A DNA stretch of 64,000 nt from Candidatus Vicinibacter affinis (GCA_016714365.1 JADJNH010000005.1:2208501-2272500); one strand, 5' to 3'; counted from the first letter of the stretch, positions 1 to 10,508 are shown. Made by a program: numbers and translations. Notes: generated by a model from the sequence alone, not told the origin.

Positions 1-42
1 GTTGCTTCCTTCCTTTGTAGATTTTTAAATAAAATTACAACT

Positions 43-1365
43 ATGTCTGTTCAAAAGTTAAATGCCTTTTCATTGACCATGATTGTAATTGGGTTGGTTA
101 TTGGGATGGGAATCTTCAGAACTGCCTCTGATGCTGCAAAGGCTGCAATAAATCCGGAAGTTTTTTTTACTGCCTGGGTACTGGGGGGATTGGTTGCTCT
201 TTGTGGAGCACTCACCTATGCTGAAATAGGATCCAGATATCCCGTCACAGGAGGTTACTATAAGGTATTTTCTTATGCTTACCATCCGTCTATAGCATTT
301 GCATTAAATTGTGTGATCATTATTTCTAATGCAGCTTCCCTTGCCGGAGTTGCCTTAATTGGGAGTGATTATCTTGCATCCGTAGTGGCCCCGGGAGGCA
401 TGACAGATGTTGGTAAATCACTCATAGCCATTACAGCTATTCTCTTGTTTTATGGGGTGAATCTGATGGGACTCAAAATGAGTTCAACCACTCAGAATGT
501 CCTGATGCTTATCAAAATCAGTTTGCTTCTTCTCATTATCTCTTCCATTTTTTTATTGGCGCCATCCATTCAAACGGTGCATGAAACGGTTGCGCCAGTG
601 AAGCCCATGGATTTTCTTCAATCAATAGGACTCGCCTTGGTAGCAATTTGCTTTACCTATGGAGGGTATCAACAGACCATTAATTTTGGAGAAGAAGTAG
701 ACAATGCGCGTAAGACTGTTCCCAGAGGGATTGTTACCGGAATTCTGATAGTCATTACCTTGTATTTATTGACCAATTATGCCTACTACAAGATAATTGG
801 TTTTGATCAGCTAAAAGAGGCCAGAGGGATTGCTTCCATCATTGGAGAAAAATTATTTGGGCCTTTGGGAAAGACTATTTTTTCTTTACTATTATTCACT
901 GCAGTGTTAGCCTACGTAAATGTTTTGTTGTTGTCAAATCCGAGAGTCATGTATGCAATGGCTGATGATCAAATACTTCCACAAATTTTTAAAAAGAAAT
1001 ATGGCGCACATGAAGTATTGACGGTCAGTCTGACCGCTTTCACAGTGTTGACTATTATAATTCTTTTTTACGCCAATACTTTTGATCGCATACTCGGATT
1101 TGTCATGTTTCTGGACAGTATTGGAATGGTGAGTTCAGCTGCGGCATTGTTTTATTTAAGACGTAAAACCCAGCACTTAAATGGAACGGGGATTTATCAG
1201 ATGAAATGGTTTCCAGTTCCTACACTTTTTTTTATTGCGGCCTATTTATTTGTAAGTGGATCCATAGTTTTAAACACACCCATGATGGCATTGATTGGCA
1301 CCCTGGTTTTTGTGGTATTTTTAATTTTATTTTTTATCGTTCAAAAAAGCAGAAAGGTTAGTTAA
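43..1365 (+). CDS. APC-family amino acid permease
   Basis: An inner-membrane permease of the amino acid-polyamine-organocation superfamily, predicted to move amino acids across the cytoplasmic membrane. The exact substrate cannot be read from sequence. The 440 residues are almost wholly hydrophobic helices (about twelve). The first carries GLVIGMGIF at residues 17-25, the glycine-rich unwound segment that binds the substrate backbone in this family. A second polar break (FTYGGYQQTINFGEE, about residues 204-218) fits the equivalent of TM6. The length is normal for the family. It lies 74 bp upstream of a sulfur amino acid type PLP enzyme on the same strand, so shared transcription and a link to sulfur amino acid use are possible but unproven. 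Confidence 0.88.
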   Translation: MSVQKLNAFSLTMIVIGLVIGMGIFRTASDAAKAAINPEVFFTAWVLGGLVALCGALTYAEIGSRYPVTGGYYKVFSYAYHPSIAFALNCVIIISNAASLAGVALIGSDYLASVVAPGGMTDVGKSLIAITAILLFYGVNLMGLKMSSTTQNVLMLIKISLLLLIISSIFLLAPSIQTVHETVAPVKPMDFLQSIGLALVAICFTYGGYQQTINFGEEVDNARKTVPRGIVTGILIVITLYLLTNYAYYKIIGFDQLKEARGIASIIGEKLFGPLGKTIFSLLLFTAVLAYVNVLLLSNPRVMYAMADDQILPQIFKKKYGAHEVLTVSLTAFTVLTIIILFYANTFDRILGFVMFLDSIGMVSSAAALFYLRRKTQHLNGTGIYQMKWFPVPTLFFIAAYLFVSGSIVLNTPMMALIGTLVFVVFLILFFIVQKSRKVS

Positions 1366-1439
1366 GGCAACAATTTCAAGGTAGCACGAAATGGATTCGG
1401 CCATAATCTTCAATTTACACAGATTCAATTTTAACCAAG

Positions 1440-2600
1440 ATGAATGTATCGTATATAATTAATGAGTTGGGAGAGGAGCGGGAGAATTATTTTCAAGCCA
1501 TCGCTCCACCAATAGTGCAGACGAGCAATTTTGCTTTTAGAACGGTGGAGGAAATGCGGGAAAGATTTAAAGATGAATACAGTGGGTATTTGTATTCACG
1601 AGGGTTGAATCCAACGGTGGACATCCTTAGAAAAAAGTTGGCAGCGCTTGATGGGGCAGAAGATGCTTTGGTATTTAATTCCGGGGCGGCAGCCATTTAT
1701 TCTGCAATAGTTCCATTTGTACAAAAAGGAGATCATATAATTTCAGTCGCAGCACCTTACACCTGGGCGCAAAAATTATTTGATCAGCATCTTCCAAGAT
1801 TCGGGGTAACTACTACTTATGTGGATGCAAGAGATTCGAAAAATATTTGGGATGCAGTCAATGACAGTACCCGCATCATTTATCTGGAGTCACCTAATAG
1901 CTGGGATTTTGCGATACAAGATTTGAGGGCTATTGCGATGGAAGCTAAAAAAAGAAATATTCTTACGGTGGTGGATAATTCTTATTGCAGTCCAATTTAT
2001 CAAAGGCCAATTGAAATGGGTATTGATTTATGTCTTCAGTCTGCTACCAAATATATTGGAGGCCATAGCGATGTCGTGGCAGGAGTGCTTTCCGGGACGA
2101 GGGCGCATATGAAGAAAATTTTTGATTTGGAATATTTGATGGCCGGCAATGGTATACAAGCATTTAATGCCTGGCTTTTGATCAGAGGATTGAGAACACT
2201 TCCGGCCAGATTGGACCGCATCACAATCAACACACACAAAGTGATCGCCTTTATGAAAAGTCATCCAAAAGTTGAGGAGCTCTTGTTTCCTTTGGAGGAA
2301 TCCTTTCCGCAATACCAGTTGGCTAAAAGTCAGATGTCCGGAGCATGCGGGCTTTTTACCATTGTAGTGAAGAGTCAGGAGGCAGATAAAATTGAAAATT
2401 TCTGTCAATCACTTAAAAGATTTTTGATGGCTGTAAGTTGGGGTGGACATGAGAGTTTAGTCATTCCCAGAATGGCTGGTGTTTCTAAATCAGCATTCAA
2501 TCCGAACATGAGAGAGCACCGGATGATTCGATTTTATGTTGGACTTGAAGATGCGGAATATTTAATAGAAGATCTGCAGGAAGCCTTAGAGAAACTTTAA
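1440..2600 (+). CDS. PLP-dependent trans-sulfuration enzyme (Cys/Met metabolism family)
   Basis: A fold-type I PLP enzyme of the cystathionine gamma-synthase / gamma-lyase / methionine gamma-lyase family, cytoplasmic. Family signatures seen: YSRGLNPT at residues 52-59 (phosphate-binding Tyr and Arg contributed to the neighbouring subunit), VVDN with Asp179 (pyridine nitrogen partner), and SATKYIGGHSD with Lys204 as the expected PLP Schiff-base lysine. At 386 residues it has the standard length. Which reaction it catalyses cannot be decided without phylogeny. It follows an amino acid permease gene on the same strand. Its stop codon overlaps that of the convergent pnuC-like gene by 4 bp (2597-2600), leaving no room for a separate terminator. 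Confidence 0.85.
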   Translation: MNVSYIINELGEERENYFQAIAPPIVQTSNFAFRTVEEMRERFKDEYSGYLYSRGLNPTVDILRKKLAALDGAEDALVFNSGAAAIYSAIVPFVQKGDHIISVAAPYTWAQKLFDQHLPRFGVTTTYVDARDSKNIWDAVNDSTRIIYLESPNSWDFAIQDLRAIAMEAKKRNILTVVDNSYCSPIYQRPIEMGIDLCLQSATKYIGGHSDVVAGVLSGTRAHMKKIFDLEYLMAGNGIQAFNAWLLIRGLRTLPARLDRITINTHKVIAFMKSHPKVEELLFPLEESFPQYQLAKSQMSGACGLFTIVVKSQEADKIENFCQSLKRFLMAVSWGGHESLVIPRMAGVSKSAFNPNMREHRMIRFYVGLEDAEYLIEDLQEALEKL

Positions 2601-3247
2601 TAAGCGATTTTTTTTTGTTTAAGATATAATTTATGCCAATGGTATGCACCATAACAGGCCAGGCCTAAAAAGACTATGAATTCCAAAGCAACAAATGCAA
2701 TGCCTTTGCTGAAATACAGATAAATACAAATTACATCTACCACGATCCAAATGATCCAGTTTTCAATTATTCTTCTGGCCAGCAGAGTGTTGGCAATGAT
2801 GCTTGCAATGGCCACAAAAGTGTCCCAGTAGGGATAAGCGGCTTGCTTGGGGAAAGCAATTGGAAACCAATTGTGAAGTTGTGATATAACATAACCGAAT
2901 GTGAAAGTCAGAACTGTACAAAGTACGGCTAAGTAAATTTTCCAGGTATTGCTAAGAAATTTGATCGGTTCCTTCTGGTGCAATTCTTTATCCCAAAAAA
3001 ACCAACCATAAAGTGAAATCAAAAAAAAATAGATTTGCAGGAACATATCAGAATACAATTGCACCTGATAAAAGATCAGAAAAAATAAAATGATGTTTAC
3101 CAATCCTACCGGCCAGGTGAGGATGTTGGCTTTGGCTGCGAGCCAAACCCCGGCTATCCCGAAGACAGTTCCCACAAATTCCATATAGCTTACCGGATAA
3201 CCCAATAAACTAAACATTGTATGGCCAACATTAAAAAACTCATACAT
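2597..3247 (-). CDS. pnuC: PnuC-family nicotinamide riboside/vitamin transporter
   Basis: An integral membrane facilitator of the PnuC family, which in characterised members imports nicotinamide riboside (or thiamine in PnuT members), trapped by cytoplasmic phosphorylation. The 216 residues form about seven hydrophobic segments. Family-typical blocks are seen: WPVGLVNIILFF, YSDMFLQIYFF followed by SLYGWFFW, and near the middle the aromatic stretch AYPYWDTF followed by IIANTLLARRIIENW, which contains substrate-site residues in the family. No kinase or salvage gene is adjacent. No TPP or other vitamin riboswitch was seen in the 284-bp upstream gap, so nicotinamide riboside is the more likely cargo, but this is an inference. 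It converges on and overlaps the upstream PLP enzyme gene by 4 bp. Confidence 0.85.
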   Translation of the reverse strand: MYEFFNVGHTMFSLLGYPVSYMEFVGTVFGIAGVWLAAKANILTWPVGLVNIILFFLIFYQVQLYSDMFLQIYFFLISLYGWFFWDKELHQKEPIKFLSNTWKIYLAVLCTVLTFTFGYVISQLHNWFPIAFPKQAAYPYWDTFVAIASIIANTLLARRIIENWIIWIVVDVICIYLYFSKGIAFVALEFIVFLGLACYGAYHWHKLYLKQKKIAY

Positions 3248-3531
3248 GAAGTAAAGGTAAGTTTTAAGGGGCTCTTTTGAATAAAGAAAATATCTTGATT
3301 GGAATTTTATTTTGTAGCGAATAAGTCATTGCAAGATTAAAGCTATTGCATGTAATGAATCTCTTTAAAATGTTCGTTCCTGAAATGTATTGAATGCGGG
3401 AATAAAAAATATAAATTACTAATAAGATCTATGACAAAAAATACTTTAACTTGATAGAAAAAAATTTGATTGAAGAAATTGATCTCTATAAATATTGATG
3501 TCAAAAGAGGAATGCTTTGTAATTATTTTGT

Positions 3532-5535
3532 TCAGGGAATTATAATTTTTTGTTGATGGTGGAAGCCATTGATAAGTAATGCGCAGACGTAAATTCCATT
3601 AGGAAGGTCAGGTGTATTATATCTTGTATTGGTCAAACCTGATATTAAACTTTGCACTATTTTACCCTGAATGTTAAAAATGTTCAATTGTTTGAAGGCT
3701 AAATTATTTTCTGTGATAACCATAATCCTTCCTTCTTTCAGTTCAAGTCTGATAGATATATTTTCAAGATTTTCAGTTTGTGTGCAATTATCAATTTGTA
3801 CTAAAACAGAAGTGGAGTCGGTTATAGGACCAGATGTATATTTTAATACGATCTTGGCATCACCGGGATGATCCCAGTCAATTATTACATTCCGGGTTTC
3901 CTGTCCGGATATGATTTTGCCATTTGTGGTAGACCAATTAAATGTAGCGCATGGGACGTAATTAATATTAAATTTTCCTTCTGTGCCAAAACATAATTTT
4001 TTAGGTGATTCTATAGCAAGTGATCCCTTTAATTGATTTTCGGAACTCCAGCATATAGTAAGATAGGATTCCTTAAATCTTTGTTGTGCTGAATTGGTGC
4101 CAATCTTTAAACTGTTTGGATATCCGATTGAAGGGAAAGTATTGAAGTCTGAAAGGCAATCCGGCGTATTCTCCAAATATAAGCTGTTCGTTGTTAAACT
4201 CGACGTGCCTGCGGGGATGTTTACATTATTTTTATTATTGCCAAACTCATAGTGGTCAATACCGGTTTTAAAATATTGTCCCAGAAGTTGATTTGAAATT
4301 TCATTGCCTATGAAATTTTGTTGGTTGCCGGCACCATCATTCATAAAAATTCCGTACAACTCAGCGCGGTTTCTATAAAAGGTATTGAAGGGTCCATTGA
4401 TGCCATGAGAATTGTCTATCACTATATTTTGGCAAATATTCCCTTCAAAAAGATTTTGAAAAGGGTAGTTGCCATGAAGTACGATGTCTCCTGCAGCATT
4501 AGATGGTAAAAGCGTTCCTGTCCAATAAGGATCTTTAGAATAGTTGTATGAAATCACATTGCCGTTTGCAGAGGATTGTAACAAGACAGCATGTCTTAAA
4601 TTTTCAAAAATATTATTACTGATCAGGCATCTGCCACTGGTTTGTTGGATGGCTATACCATAGGCTTTCCCACCACCGCCATAGTCAAATGCTTTGGTGA
4701 AATATGAATTAGTTACGCTGATGTGGCTGCATTCATTTATGGTAACATGAGCAAAATTGCCAAATCTGCTCGCGACTCCATTAATCCAACAATGTGCGGC
4801 CAGATCCAAACTGATGTTGTGGGTTTGAGTTGTAGTGGCATCTTTTCTTTCAATTGAGAAGTATTCAAGTCCTATAAAATAAGCTGGAAATATTACTGAA
4901 TAGGATGCTTCATTCGTCAAAGAAAAATCAATTCTTAATTCTTCCTCCAGCGTAAGCTCATTCAATTGTTTGTCTTTGACTTTAACCAGCTGGCCAATGC
5001 TTTTACTGGCCCATGATGAAAAAATTCTGTTGGCATCGTTTTCAAATATTTTTAGGTAATCTCCTTTTTTTACATCACGATGGTCAGCAACATCAATTTT
5101 ATTGGTGGATTTGAAAGCATTTGCAATTAACTTTATGGAGGTTTGCGATTTCTTGCCTTTGATAGATATGCAATCTTCCGGTCTGCCTTTAAGGTCAAAA
5201 ATGAATTTTGTTTTCTCGGCACAGGATCCTCTTATGATAAGGCTATCACGTAATATGATATTGTTTAGGAAAAGATAAGTGCCAGGTGGGAAGAGGATAA
5301 TGCCTGGTCTGGAATTCAGAAATTTAATGCAAGAGTTGAGGGACAAAGTACAATCAACTTTCCCAGAAGAGTCTGCGCCGAAGTGTAGGGGGTTTAGAAT
5401 TTCGAAATGATCTGTATTGAAACTTTGTGAACCAGGATTATTCCAAATGCAACGTCTCTCAGGTAGTAAATTTTGTCCTTGAGAAATTTGAAATATTAGG
5501 CAAATGCAAAGATTGATCAGAATTATTTTCCTCAT
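3532..5535 (-). CDS. secreted right-handed beta-helix protein with T9SS sorting domain
   Basis: A secreted protein of about 667 residues. The open frame extends 147 bp further upstream to 5682, but ATG at 5535 places a clean signal peptide first (MRKIILINLCICLIFQISQG), so that start is chosen. The middle section is rich in short N/S/G-containing turns with repeated NNIF, NVISYN and GNEISN patterns typical of parallel beta-helix (pectate-lyase-like) folds. It begins with a LHFGADSSGKVDCTLSLN block like other pectate-lyase superfamily proteins. After it comes an Ig/PKD-like segment (NWSTTNGKIISG), then a C-terminal type IX sorting module ending NGIYVCALLINGFHHQQKI. A carbohydrate-binding or lyase role is possible; no catalytic residues can be assigned. 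It is divergent from the secreted GH13 gene. Confidence 0.75.
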   Translation of the reverse strand: MRKIILINLCICLIFQISQGQNLLPERRCIWNNPGSQSFNTDHFEILNPLHFGADSSGKVDCTLSLNSCIKFLNSRPGIILFPPGTYLFLNNIILRDSLIIRGSCAEKTKFIFDLKGRPEDCISIKGKKSQTSIKLIANAFKSTNKIDVADHRDVKKGDYLKIFENDANRIFSSWASKSIGQLVKVKDKQLNELTLEEELRIDFSLTNEASYSVIFPAYFIGLEYFSIERKDATTTQTHNISLDLAAHCWINGVASRFGNFAHVTINECSHISVTNSYFTKAFDYGGGGKAYGIAIQQTSGRCLISNNIFENLRHAVLLQSSANGNVISYNYSKDPYWTGTLLPSNAAGDIVLHGNYPFQNLFEGNICQNIVIDNSHGINGPFNTFYRNRAELYGIFMNDGAGNQQNFIGNEISNQLLGQYFKTGIDHYEFGNNKNNVNIPAGTSSLTTNSLYLENTPDCLSDFNTFPSIGYPNSLKIGTNSAQQRFKESYLTICWSSENQLKGSLAIESPKKLCFGTEGKFNINYVPCATFNWSTTNGKIISGQETRNVIIDWDHPGDAKIVLKYTSGPITDSTSVLVQIDNCTQTENLENISIRLELKEGRIMVITENNLAFKQLNIFNIQGKIVQSLISGLTNTRYNTPDLPNGIYVCALLINGFHHQQKIIIP

Positions 5536-5721
5536 TGCTATAAAATGGATTCGTAAATATACCATTTCCAAAATACAAGTATGTTTTAATGTAAGCGGAA
5601 TAATTATATTCTCCGGAAGACCAATTAGTAGGATGAACCGGGCGATGATAAAATTGGAATATTTTGGCATTTCTCGAAACACTAATATCAGATTTCTTGT
5701 TTGTATGCTAATTTTAGGATT

Positions 5722-8526
5722 ATGCTTAAGAATAAATGTTTGGTTTTAACCGTGATGCCAGTGTTTTTGCTGGGCTTTTACCTGAGTGCTCAAGTGTTGC
5801 AGGTGTCGCCAATATTTCCTTCTGCAGAGGACACCGTCACCATCATTTATGATGCCTCCATGGGGAATGCCGGATTAAAAGATTTTAATCAACAGGTTTA
5901 CTTGCATACCGGCCTCATCACCGATAAGAGTCAATCTCCCTCAGATTGGAAATACGTAGTAGGAAGTTGGGGGACTACGGATTCAAGATTGATCATGACT
6001 TCTTTGGGAAAAAATTTATACAGTGTCAAGTTTCACATTCGGTCTTTCTACAATGTGCCTGTCAATGAAAAGGTTTTGAAATTAGCTTTTGTATTTAGAA
6101 ATTCAACCGGTTCACTTTCTGGCAGGGAAGCAAATGGTGGTGATATTTTTTATAATCTGGCTGATCCGGAAGGTAAATTTCAGGCTTTATGGTTAAATCC
6201 TACCGGTCGGTATAAATTTTTGAGCCCGAGTGAAAATGTAACTTTTTCTTTAGCCTGCTCAAAATCTGCTGACATTAAATTGTATGTGAACGGAATATTG
6301 GAACGCGATTTAACTGGTAAGGAACTGGTGTACGATTTTGCTACAGTGGCAGATGGAAATTACAAAATTGTTGCTAAATGCTCCTCAGGATCAGAGTTGG
6401 TAGAGTTAGAATATAATTTGGTAGTTGGAGAGCCTCAGGCAATAGTTCAAAATCCACCTCCGGGGATAGCTCCCGGTTTGAACTATGTTGACAATCATTC
6501 CGTCTATTTAATGTTGACCGCTCCTTTGAAGAAACATGTTTTCGTGTTGGGAAATTGGAACAACTATTCGCCGGTTTCTTCCGCTTTGATGAAAAAGTCT
6601 GAGAGTGGCGATATTTTTTGGATATTGATTGATCAATTGGACTCTAATTTCAATTATAATTATCAATATCTTATTGATGGTAAATTAATAATTGCCGATC
6701 CACTGAGTACAAAAGTTCTGGATCCTGCCAATGACGCCAAAATACCTCTAATTGTATATCCGGATATTCCGGAATATCCTATAAATCGTGCATCCGGATA
6801 TGTAACGAGTTTTTCGATTCCTAAGTCAAAATTTCAATGGACTTCTTCAAATTTTAATCCAGTTCCACCTGATCAGATGATGGTCTACGAGCTCCTTATA
6901 AGGGATTTTGCGGAGGAGAGAAGTTTTAATTCAGTACTCAATAAAATTCCATATTTAAAAAATTTGGGTATCAATGCATTGGAATTAATGCCTGTAAACG
7001 AATTTGAGGGCAATGACAGTTGGGGATACAACCCTTCATTTCATGCCGCATTGGATAAATATTATGGCACTCAGGAACAATTGAAAAAGTTAATTGATGT
7101 TTGTCACGAAAATGGGATTGCAGTTGTACTGGATGTTGTTTTTAATCATGCGTTTAGTCAATGTCCGTTGGTGCAGATGTATTGGGATGCAGCGAGTAAC
7201 AGACCTGCAGCAAACTCCCCCTATTTTAATATGGTTGCACGCCATCCATTTAATGTAGGATATGATTTTAATCATGAAAGCAAATACACAAGGGCTTATG
7301 TTAAGCAGGTTTTGGAACATTGGTTGAAGGAATACCATGTTGATGGATTTCGATTTGATCTGTCAAAAGGTTTTACCCAATTCAACAGCGGAAGTGATGC
7401 ATCTCTGATGTCCAGATACGATGCAAGTCGTATCGCTATTCTGAAAGATTATGGAAATTTGGTAAAGAGTCAGAATCCTAATGCCTATGTAATTTTGGAA
7501 CACTTTGCAGATAATGCAGAGGAGAAAGAATTGTCTGAAAGTGGATTTTTACTTTGGGGTAATATGAATTATAATTTCAATCAGGCTTCCATGGGTTACG
7601 GTTCCAATGATCTGAATTCTTCTCTGGCTGTAAAGAGGGGATGGTCTAAGAATCATTTGATCTCTTATATGGAAAGTCATGATGAAGAAAGGCTCAATTT
7701 TAAAAATTTGCAATATGGAAATGGAACCGGGAATTACAACATAAAACAATTGAATACGGCGATCGACAGGCAAAAATTGGTCCATCTGTTTTATCTGTTG
7801 ATGCCGGGACCTAAGATGATTTGGCAAAATGGCGAAGTGGGTTATGATTATTCCATCAATCACTGTATCGATGGAACCATCAATACAAATTGTCGACTTG
7901 CTCCGAAGCCGATAAGAGCTGATTATTTTGCCCATCCCTCCCGAAAGTCACTGTACGATTTTATTGCAAAAGTGAATGCTTTTAAAAACCAGTCCGGACT
8001 TATCCAAAATGCTGTATTTGAATCCTCTTTGGGAGAGGGGTTGATCAAATGGATGAAATTTATTTCAACGGATCTTAATGCTTTTGTGGTTGGGAATTTT
8101 GACATTGTAACCAGAAATCCCGAAGTCCAATTTCCACATACGGGCAGATGGTACAATGTTTTGGATGGAACGAGTTTATTAATAAATGATCCCAAATACA
8201 TATTGAGTCTGGTTCCCGGAGATCATCGTTTGTATGTAGATCAATCAGGTTGGAACACTGTGGGTACCCATGAATCTTGGGATGCTAGGGATTTGATTCG
8301 CATATATCCTAATCCAACTTCAGGAAATGTACATTTTGAATCATATGAGGAATTTGATCGAGTTGACATTTACAATTTGGATGGTATTCAAGTGTTGTCA
8401 GAAAAATTTTCACCCGTTAAGACGATAGAATTGAACATTGAAAAGCAAATTGCACAAGGAATTTATTTTTGTAGAATATTTTCACTTGGCAAAATGATAG
8501 CCACTTCAAAATTGACAATTTATTAG
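5722..8526 (+). CDS. secreted GH13 alpha-amylase-family enzyme with T9SS sorting domain
   Basis: An extracellular alpha-glucan-active enzyme of glycoside hydrolase family 13. ATG at 5722 is preferred over TTG at 5701 because it starts a clear signal peptide (MLKNKCLVLTVMPVFLLGFY). Two immunoglobulin-like N-terminal domains (about residues 25-140 and 250-340, the latter like a CBM48/E-set) precede a TIM barrel. The four GH13 blocks are present: DVVFNH, GFRFDL (nucleophile Asp546), VILEHF (acid/base Glu593) and ESHDEE (Asp654). The C-terminus carries IRIYPNPTSGN and a type IX sorting module, so the protein is predicted to be exported across the outer membrane and anchored or released. Specificity (amylase, pullulanase or branching-like) is not resolvable. 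It probably starts starch or glycogen breakdown for the operon downstream. Confidence 0.88.
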   Translation: MLKNKCLVLTVMPVFLLGFYLSAQVLQVSPIFPSAEDTVTIIYDASMGNAGLKDFNQQVYLHTGLITDKSQSPSDWKYVVGSWGTTDSRLIMTSLGKNLYSVKFHIRSFYNVPVNEKVLKLAFVFRNSTGSLSGREANGGDIFYNLADPEGKFQALWLNPTGRYKFLSPSENVTFSLACSKSADIKLYVNGILERDLTGKELVYDFATVADGNYKIVAKCSSGSELVELEYNLVVGEPQAIVQNPPPGIAPGLNYVDNHSVYLMLTAPLKKHVFVLGNWNNYSPVSSALMKKSESGDIFWILIDQLDSNFNYNYQYLIDGKLIIADPLSTKVLDPANDAKIPLIVYPDIPEYPINRASGYVTSFSIPKSKFQWTSSNFNPVPPDQMMVYELLIRDFAEERSFNSVLNKIPYLKNLGINALELMPVNEFEGNDSWGYNPSFHAALDKYYGTQEQLKKLIDVCHENGIAVVLDVVFNHAFSQCPLVQMYWDAASNRPAANSPYFNMVARHPFNVGYDFNHESKYTRAYVKQVLEHWLKEYHVDGFRFDLSKGFTQFNSGSDASLMSRYDASRIAILKDYGNLVKSQNPNAYVILEHFADNAEEKELSESGFLLWGNMNYNFNQASMGYGSNDLNSSLAVKRGWSKNHLISYMESHDEERLNFKNLQYGNGTGNYNIKQLNTAIDRQKLVHLFYLLMPGPKMIWQNGEVGYDYSINHCIDGTINTNCRLAPKPIRADYFAHPSRKSLYDFIAKVNAFKNQSGLIQNAVFESSLGEGLIKWMKFISTDLNAFVVGNFDIVTRNPEVQFPHTGRWYNVLDGTSLLINDPKYILSLVPGDHRLYVDQSGWNTVGTHESWDARDLIRIYPNPTSGNVHFESYEEFDRVDIYNLDGIQVLSEKFSPVKTIELNIEKQIAQGIYFCRIFSLGKMIATSKLTIY

Positions 8527-8573
8527 ACAGTGTTTTAATTGTGATCAGAAATGCAGACCCTCATCATGTAAAT

Positions 8574-10508
8574 TTAATTTACATTAAGGTTAATTTCGAT
8601 GACTCTTACGCCATGCGGAGGAACTTCGATCTCATTGCCCATATCGACTTTGTTGAAAATATCAAAGCAGTTTGTAATCTTATCAGAAAATATATCTACC
8701 AGTTCTTTTTTTCTTATGACAGAATCCGTATTGATCATACAAAGTAATATTTTATTCCGGTGCTTTAGGTAGGAGATGTATAAGTTATCCTTGCAAAGGA
8801 ACTGAGTGAATTGTGCATTTTTGTAAAAGTCTTTATGGTTAGCCCGATATGAACTCAAGACATTAAAATAATCAAAGGCCTCTTTATTTTTATTCTTTAA
8901 ATTAGAAGAAATGAAATAGTTGATGCTGTCTTCTTTCCAACCACCTGGAAAATCTTCCCTTACCAGACCGTCCGGATTTGCATAATTTTTCATAAGAATC
9001 TCTGTTCCGTAATAAATAGCAGGGATACCTCTCAGGCAAAACAGCAATGCAATTGCTTGTTTCCACTTATCAAGATCCTCACCCAAAATAGAATATATTC
9101 TACTTAGGTCGTGGTTGTCCAAAAATATGAGATTATGCTCCGGGTGGTAATAATTAAAGTCCTGTGCGAGGGTGGCATGTAATTTTGCTACCCCACCATC
9201 CCAGCTGTATGGTTTTGTAAGTGCTTCATGAATGGCAAAGGCGAGTGGAAAATCTTTAATTTGTGTGGGTGACTTTTGCTTTCCAAGATATTCTTCACTG
9301 TTAAAATAGGCGAGTACTCCTGGTGCGTTGACCCAGGTTTCCTGAAATATTTTTATGGACGGATCATAATGTTGAATGGCGTGCAGCCACTTTCCCATAA
9401 AAGTCTTGTCTGAATAAAACCAGGTGTCTACCCTTATGCCATCAAGATCTGCATATTCACACCACCAGATGGAATATTGGATGAGATATTTTCCTAAGAC
9501 TATTTGATCCTGATTTAGATCAGGCATGCTTTTATCAAACCAACCCTCCAGAGTTAATTTTTTATCAACCGATGAGGCATGAGGATCAACCAAGGGCAAT
9601 GCTTGATAATTTGTCCTGGTAAATGTATCCCATTGATGAAGCCAATTATCATTCGGCAAATCTTTTATAAAATAGTGTTCAGTGCCACAATGATTAAAAA
9701 CCAGGTCCATGATCACTTTTATTTTTTTTTCATGAGCGGACTTCGCCAGGTTTGCGTAATCTTCATTATTGCCAAATCTTGGATCTATGCGAAAGTGATC
9801 AGTAATGGCATACCCATGATAAGATTCTGCAAATTGATTGTTTTCCTGAATGGGATTAAGCCAGAGGCAGGAGAAATTGTTTTTTTCAAAATATTCCAGA
9901 TTGTTTTGAATTCCTTTTAAATCTCCACCATGACGAAAATACATTTTGGACCGGTCTACACCTTGTTGATTCATTCCTGGGATTTCGTCGTTAGAGGGGT
10001 CTCCATTTGCAAAACGATCAGGCATGATCAAATAAATCAGGTCAGAGGAATTGAGCGGCTCAAGATTTGATTTTTTAATTCTCTCTTTTAGCGTGTAAGG
10101 ATATTTTTTAATCTGTTTTCCTTTGGTTAAAGTGATTTCAAATGTGATTCCTTTTTTTATTTTAGACAGGTCAAGATCGAATGACAGATAATTTTTATTT
10201 TCCAAAAAGTGTTTACGGGTTAATTTGATGGCAGAATTAGAGATGCTGATATCTGACAAACCAATATTCTTATCGTGAATCAAGAGTGTCAGCGATTTGT
10301 CCGGCATGTTGCACCACCAAAAGGGAGGGTCTATTCTTGGTTCAACTTTATCTTCAGGTTTGACGGTACGACGGTAATAGTCAGGGATGGTCACTCCATC
10401 CGGAATTCGTTGAGCCGGATCATTTTTTTGGGCATGAGCAATGTAGCCATTTGTAGAAAGAATTATACAGAATAAAATAATACCTATTCTAAATTGGATG
10501 TTTTGCAT
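8574..10508 (-). CDS. susA: SusA-like periplasmic neopullulanase/alpha-amylase (GH13)
   Basis: A GH13 hydrolase resembling SusA and cyclomaltodextrinases, which cut maltooligosaccharides in the periplasm. The N-terminal part (about residues 40-140) looks like the beta-sandwich of that group, with the conserved PPFWWCNM near its start. The barrel carries DLVFNH, GIRVDTW (nucleophile Asp361), FQETW (Glu390) and FLDNHD (Asp467). The frame opens with GTG at 10544, directly after the stop of the MFS gene. ATG at 10508 gives a better signal peptide (MQNIQFRIGIILFCIILSTN) and is chosen. It is the last gene of the minus-strand maltose operon, 48 bp from the convergent secreted GH13. The symbol is by similarity of architecture; susC and susD are not in this window. 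Confidence 0.82.
   Translation of the reverse strand: MQNIQFRIGIILFCIILSTNGYIAHAQKNDPAQRIPDGVTIPDYYRRTVKPEDKVEPRIDPPFWWCNMPDKSLTLLIHDKNIGLSDISISNSAIKLTRKHFLENKNYLSFDLDLSKIKKGITFEITLTKGKQIKKYPYTLKERIKKSNLEPLNSSDLIYLIMPDRFANGDPSNDEIPGMNQQGVDRSKMYFRHGGDLKGIQNNLEYFEKNNFSCLWLNPIQENNQFAESYHGYAITDHFRIDPRFGNNEDYANLAKSAHEKKIKVIMDLVFNHCGTEHYFIKDLPNDNWLHQWDTFTRTNYQALPLVDPHASSVDKKLTLEGWFDKSMPDLNQDQIVLGKYLIQYSIWWCEYADLDGIRVDTWFYSDKTFMGKWLHAIQHYDPSIKIFQETWVNAPGVLAYFNSEEYLGKQKSPTQIKDFPLAFAIHEALTKPYSWDGGVAKLHATLAQDFNYYHPEHNLIFLDNHDLSRIYSILGEDLDKWKQAIALLFCLRGIPAIYYGTEILMKNYANPDGLVREDFPGGWKEDSINYFISSNLKNKNKEAFDYFNVLSSYRANHKDFYKNAQFTQFLCKDNLYISYLKHRNKILLCMINTDSVIRKKELVDIFSDKITNCFDIFNKVDMGNEIEVPPHGVRVIEINLNVN

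Noticed and set aside
3248..3531. vitamin (TPP-type) riboswitch upstream of pnuC
   Set aside because: No conserved core (CUGAGA ... ACCUGA-like) found on the minus strand.
5536..5682. N-terminal extension of the beta-helix protein
   Set aside because: The extension lacks a signal peptide at its start and would bury the real one; ATG 5535 begins a proper signal peptide.
8566..8584. terminator between the convergent GH13 genes
   Set aside because: The ATGTAAAT/ATTTACAT palindrome is weak, AT-only and overlaps a stop codon without a T-run.
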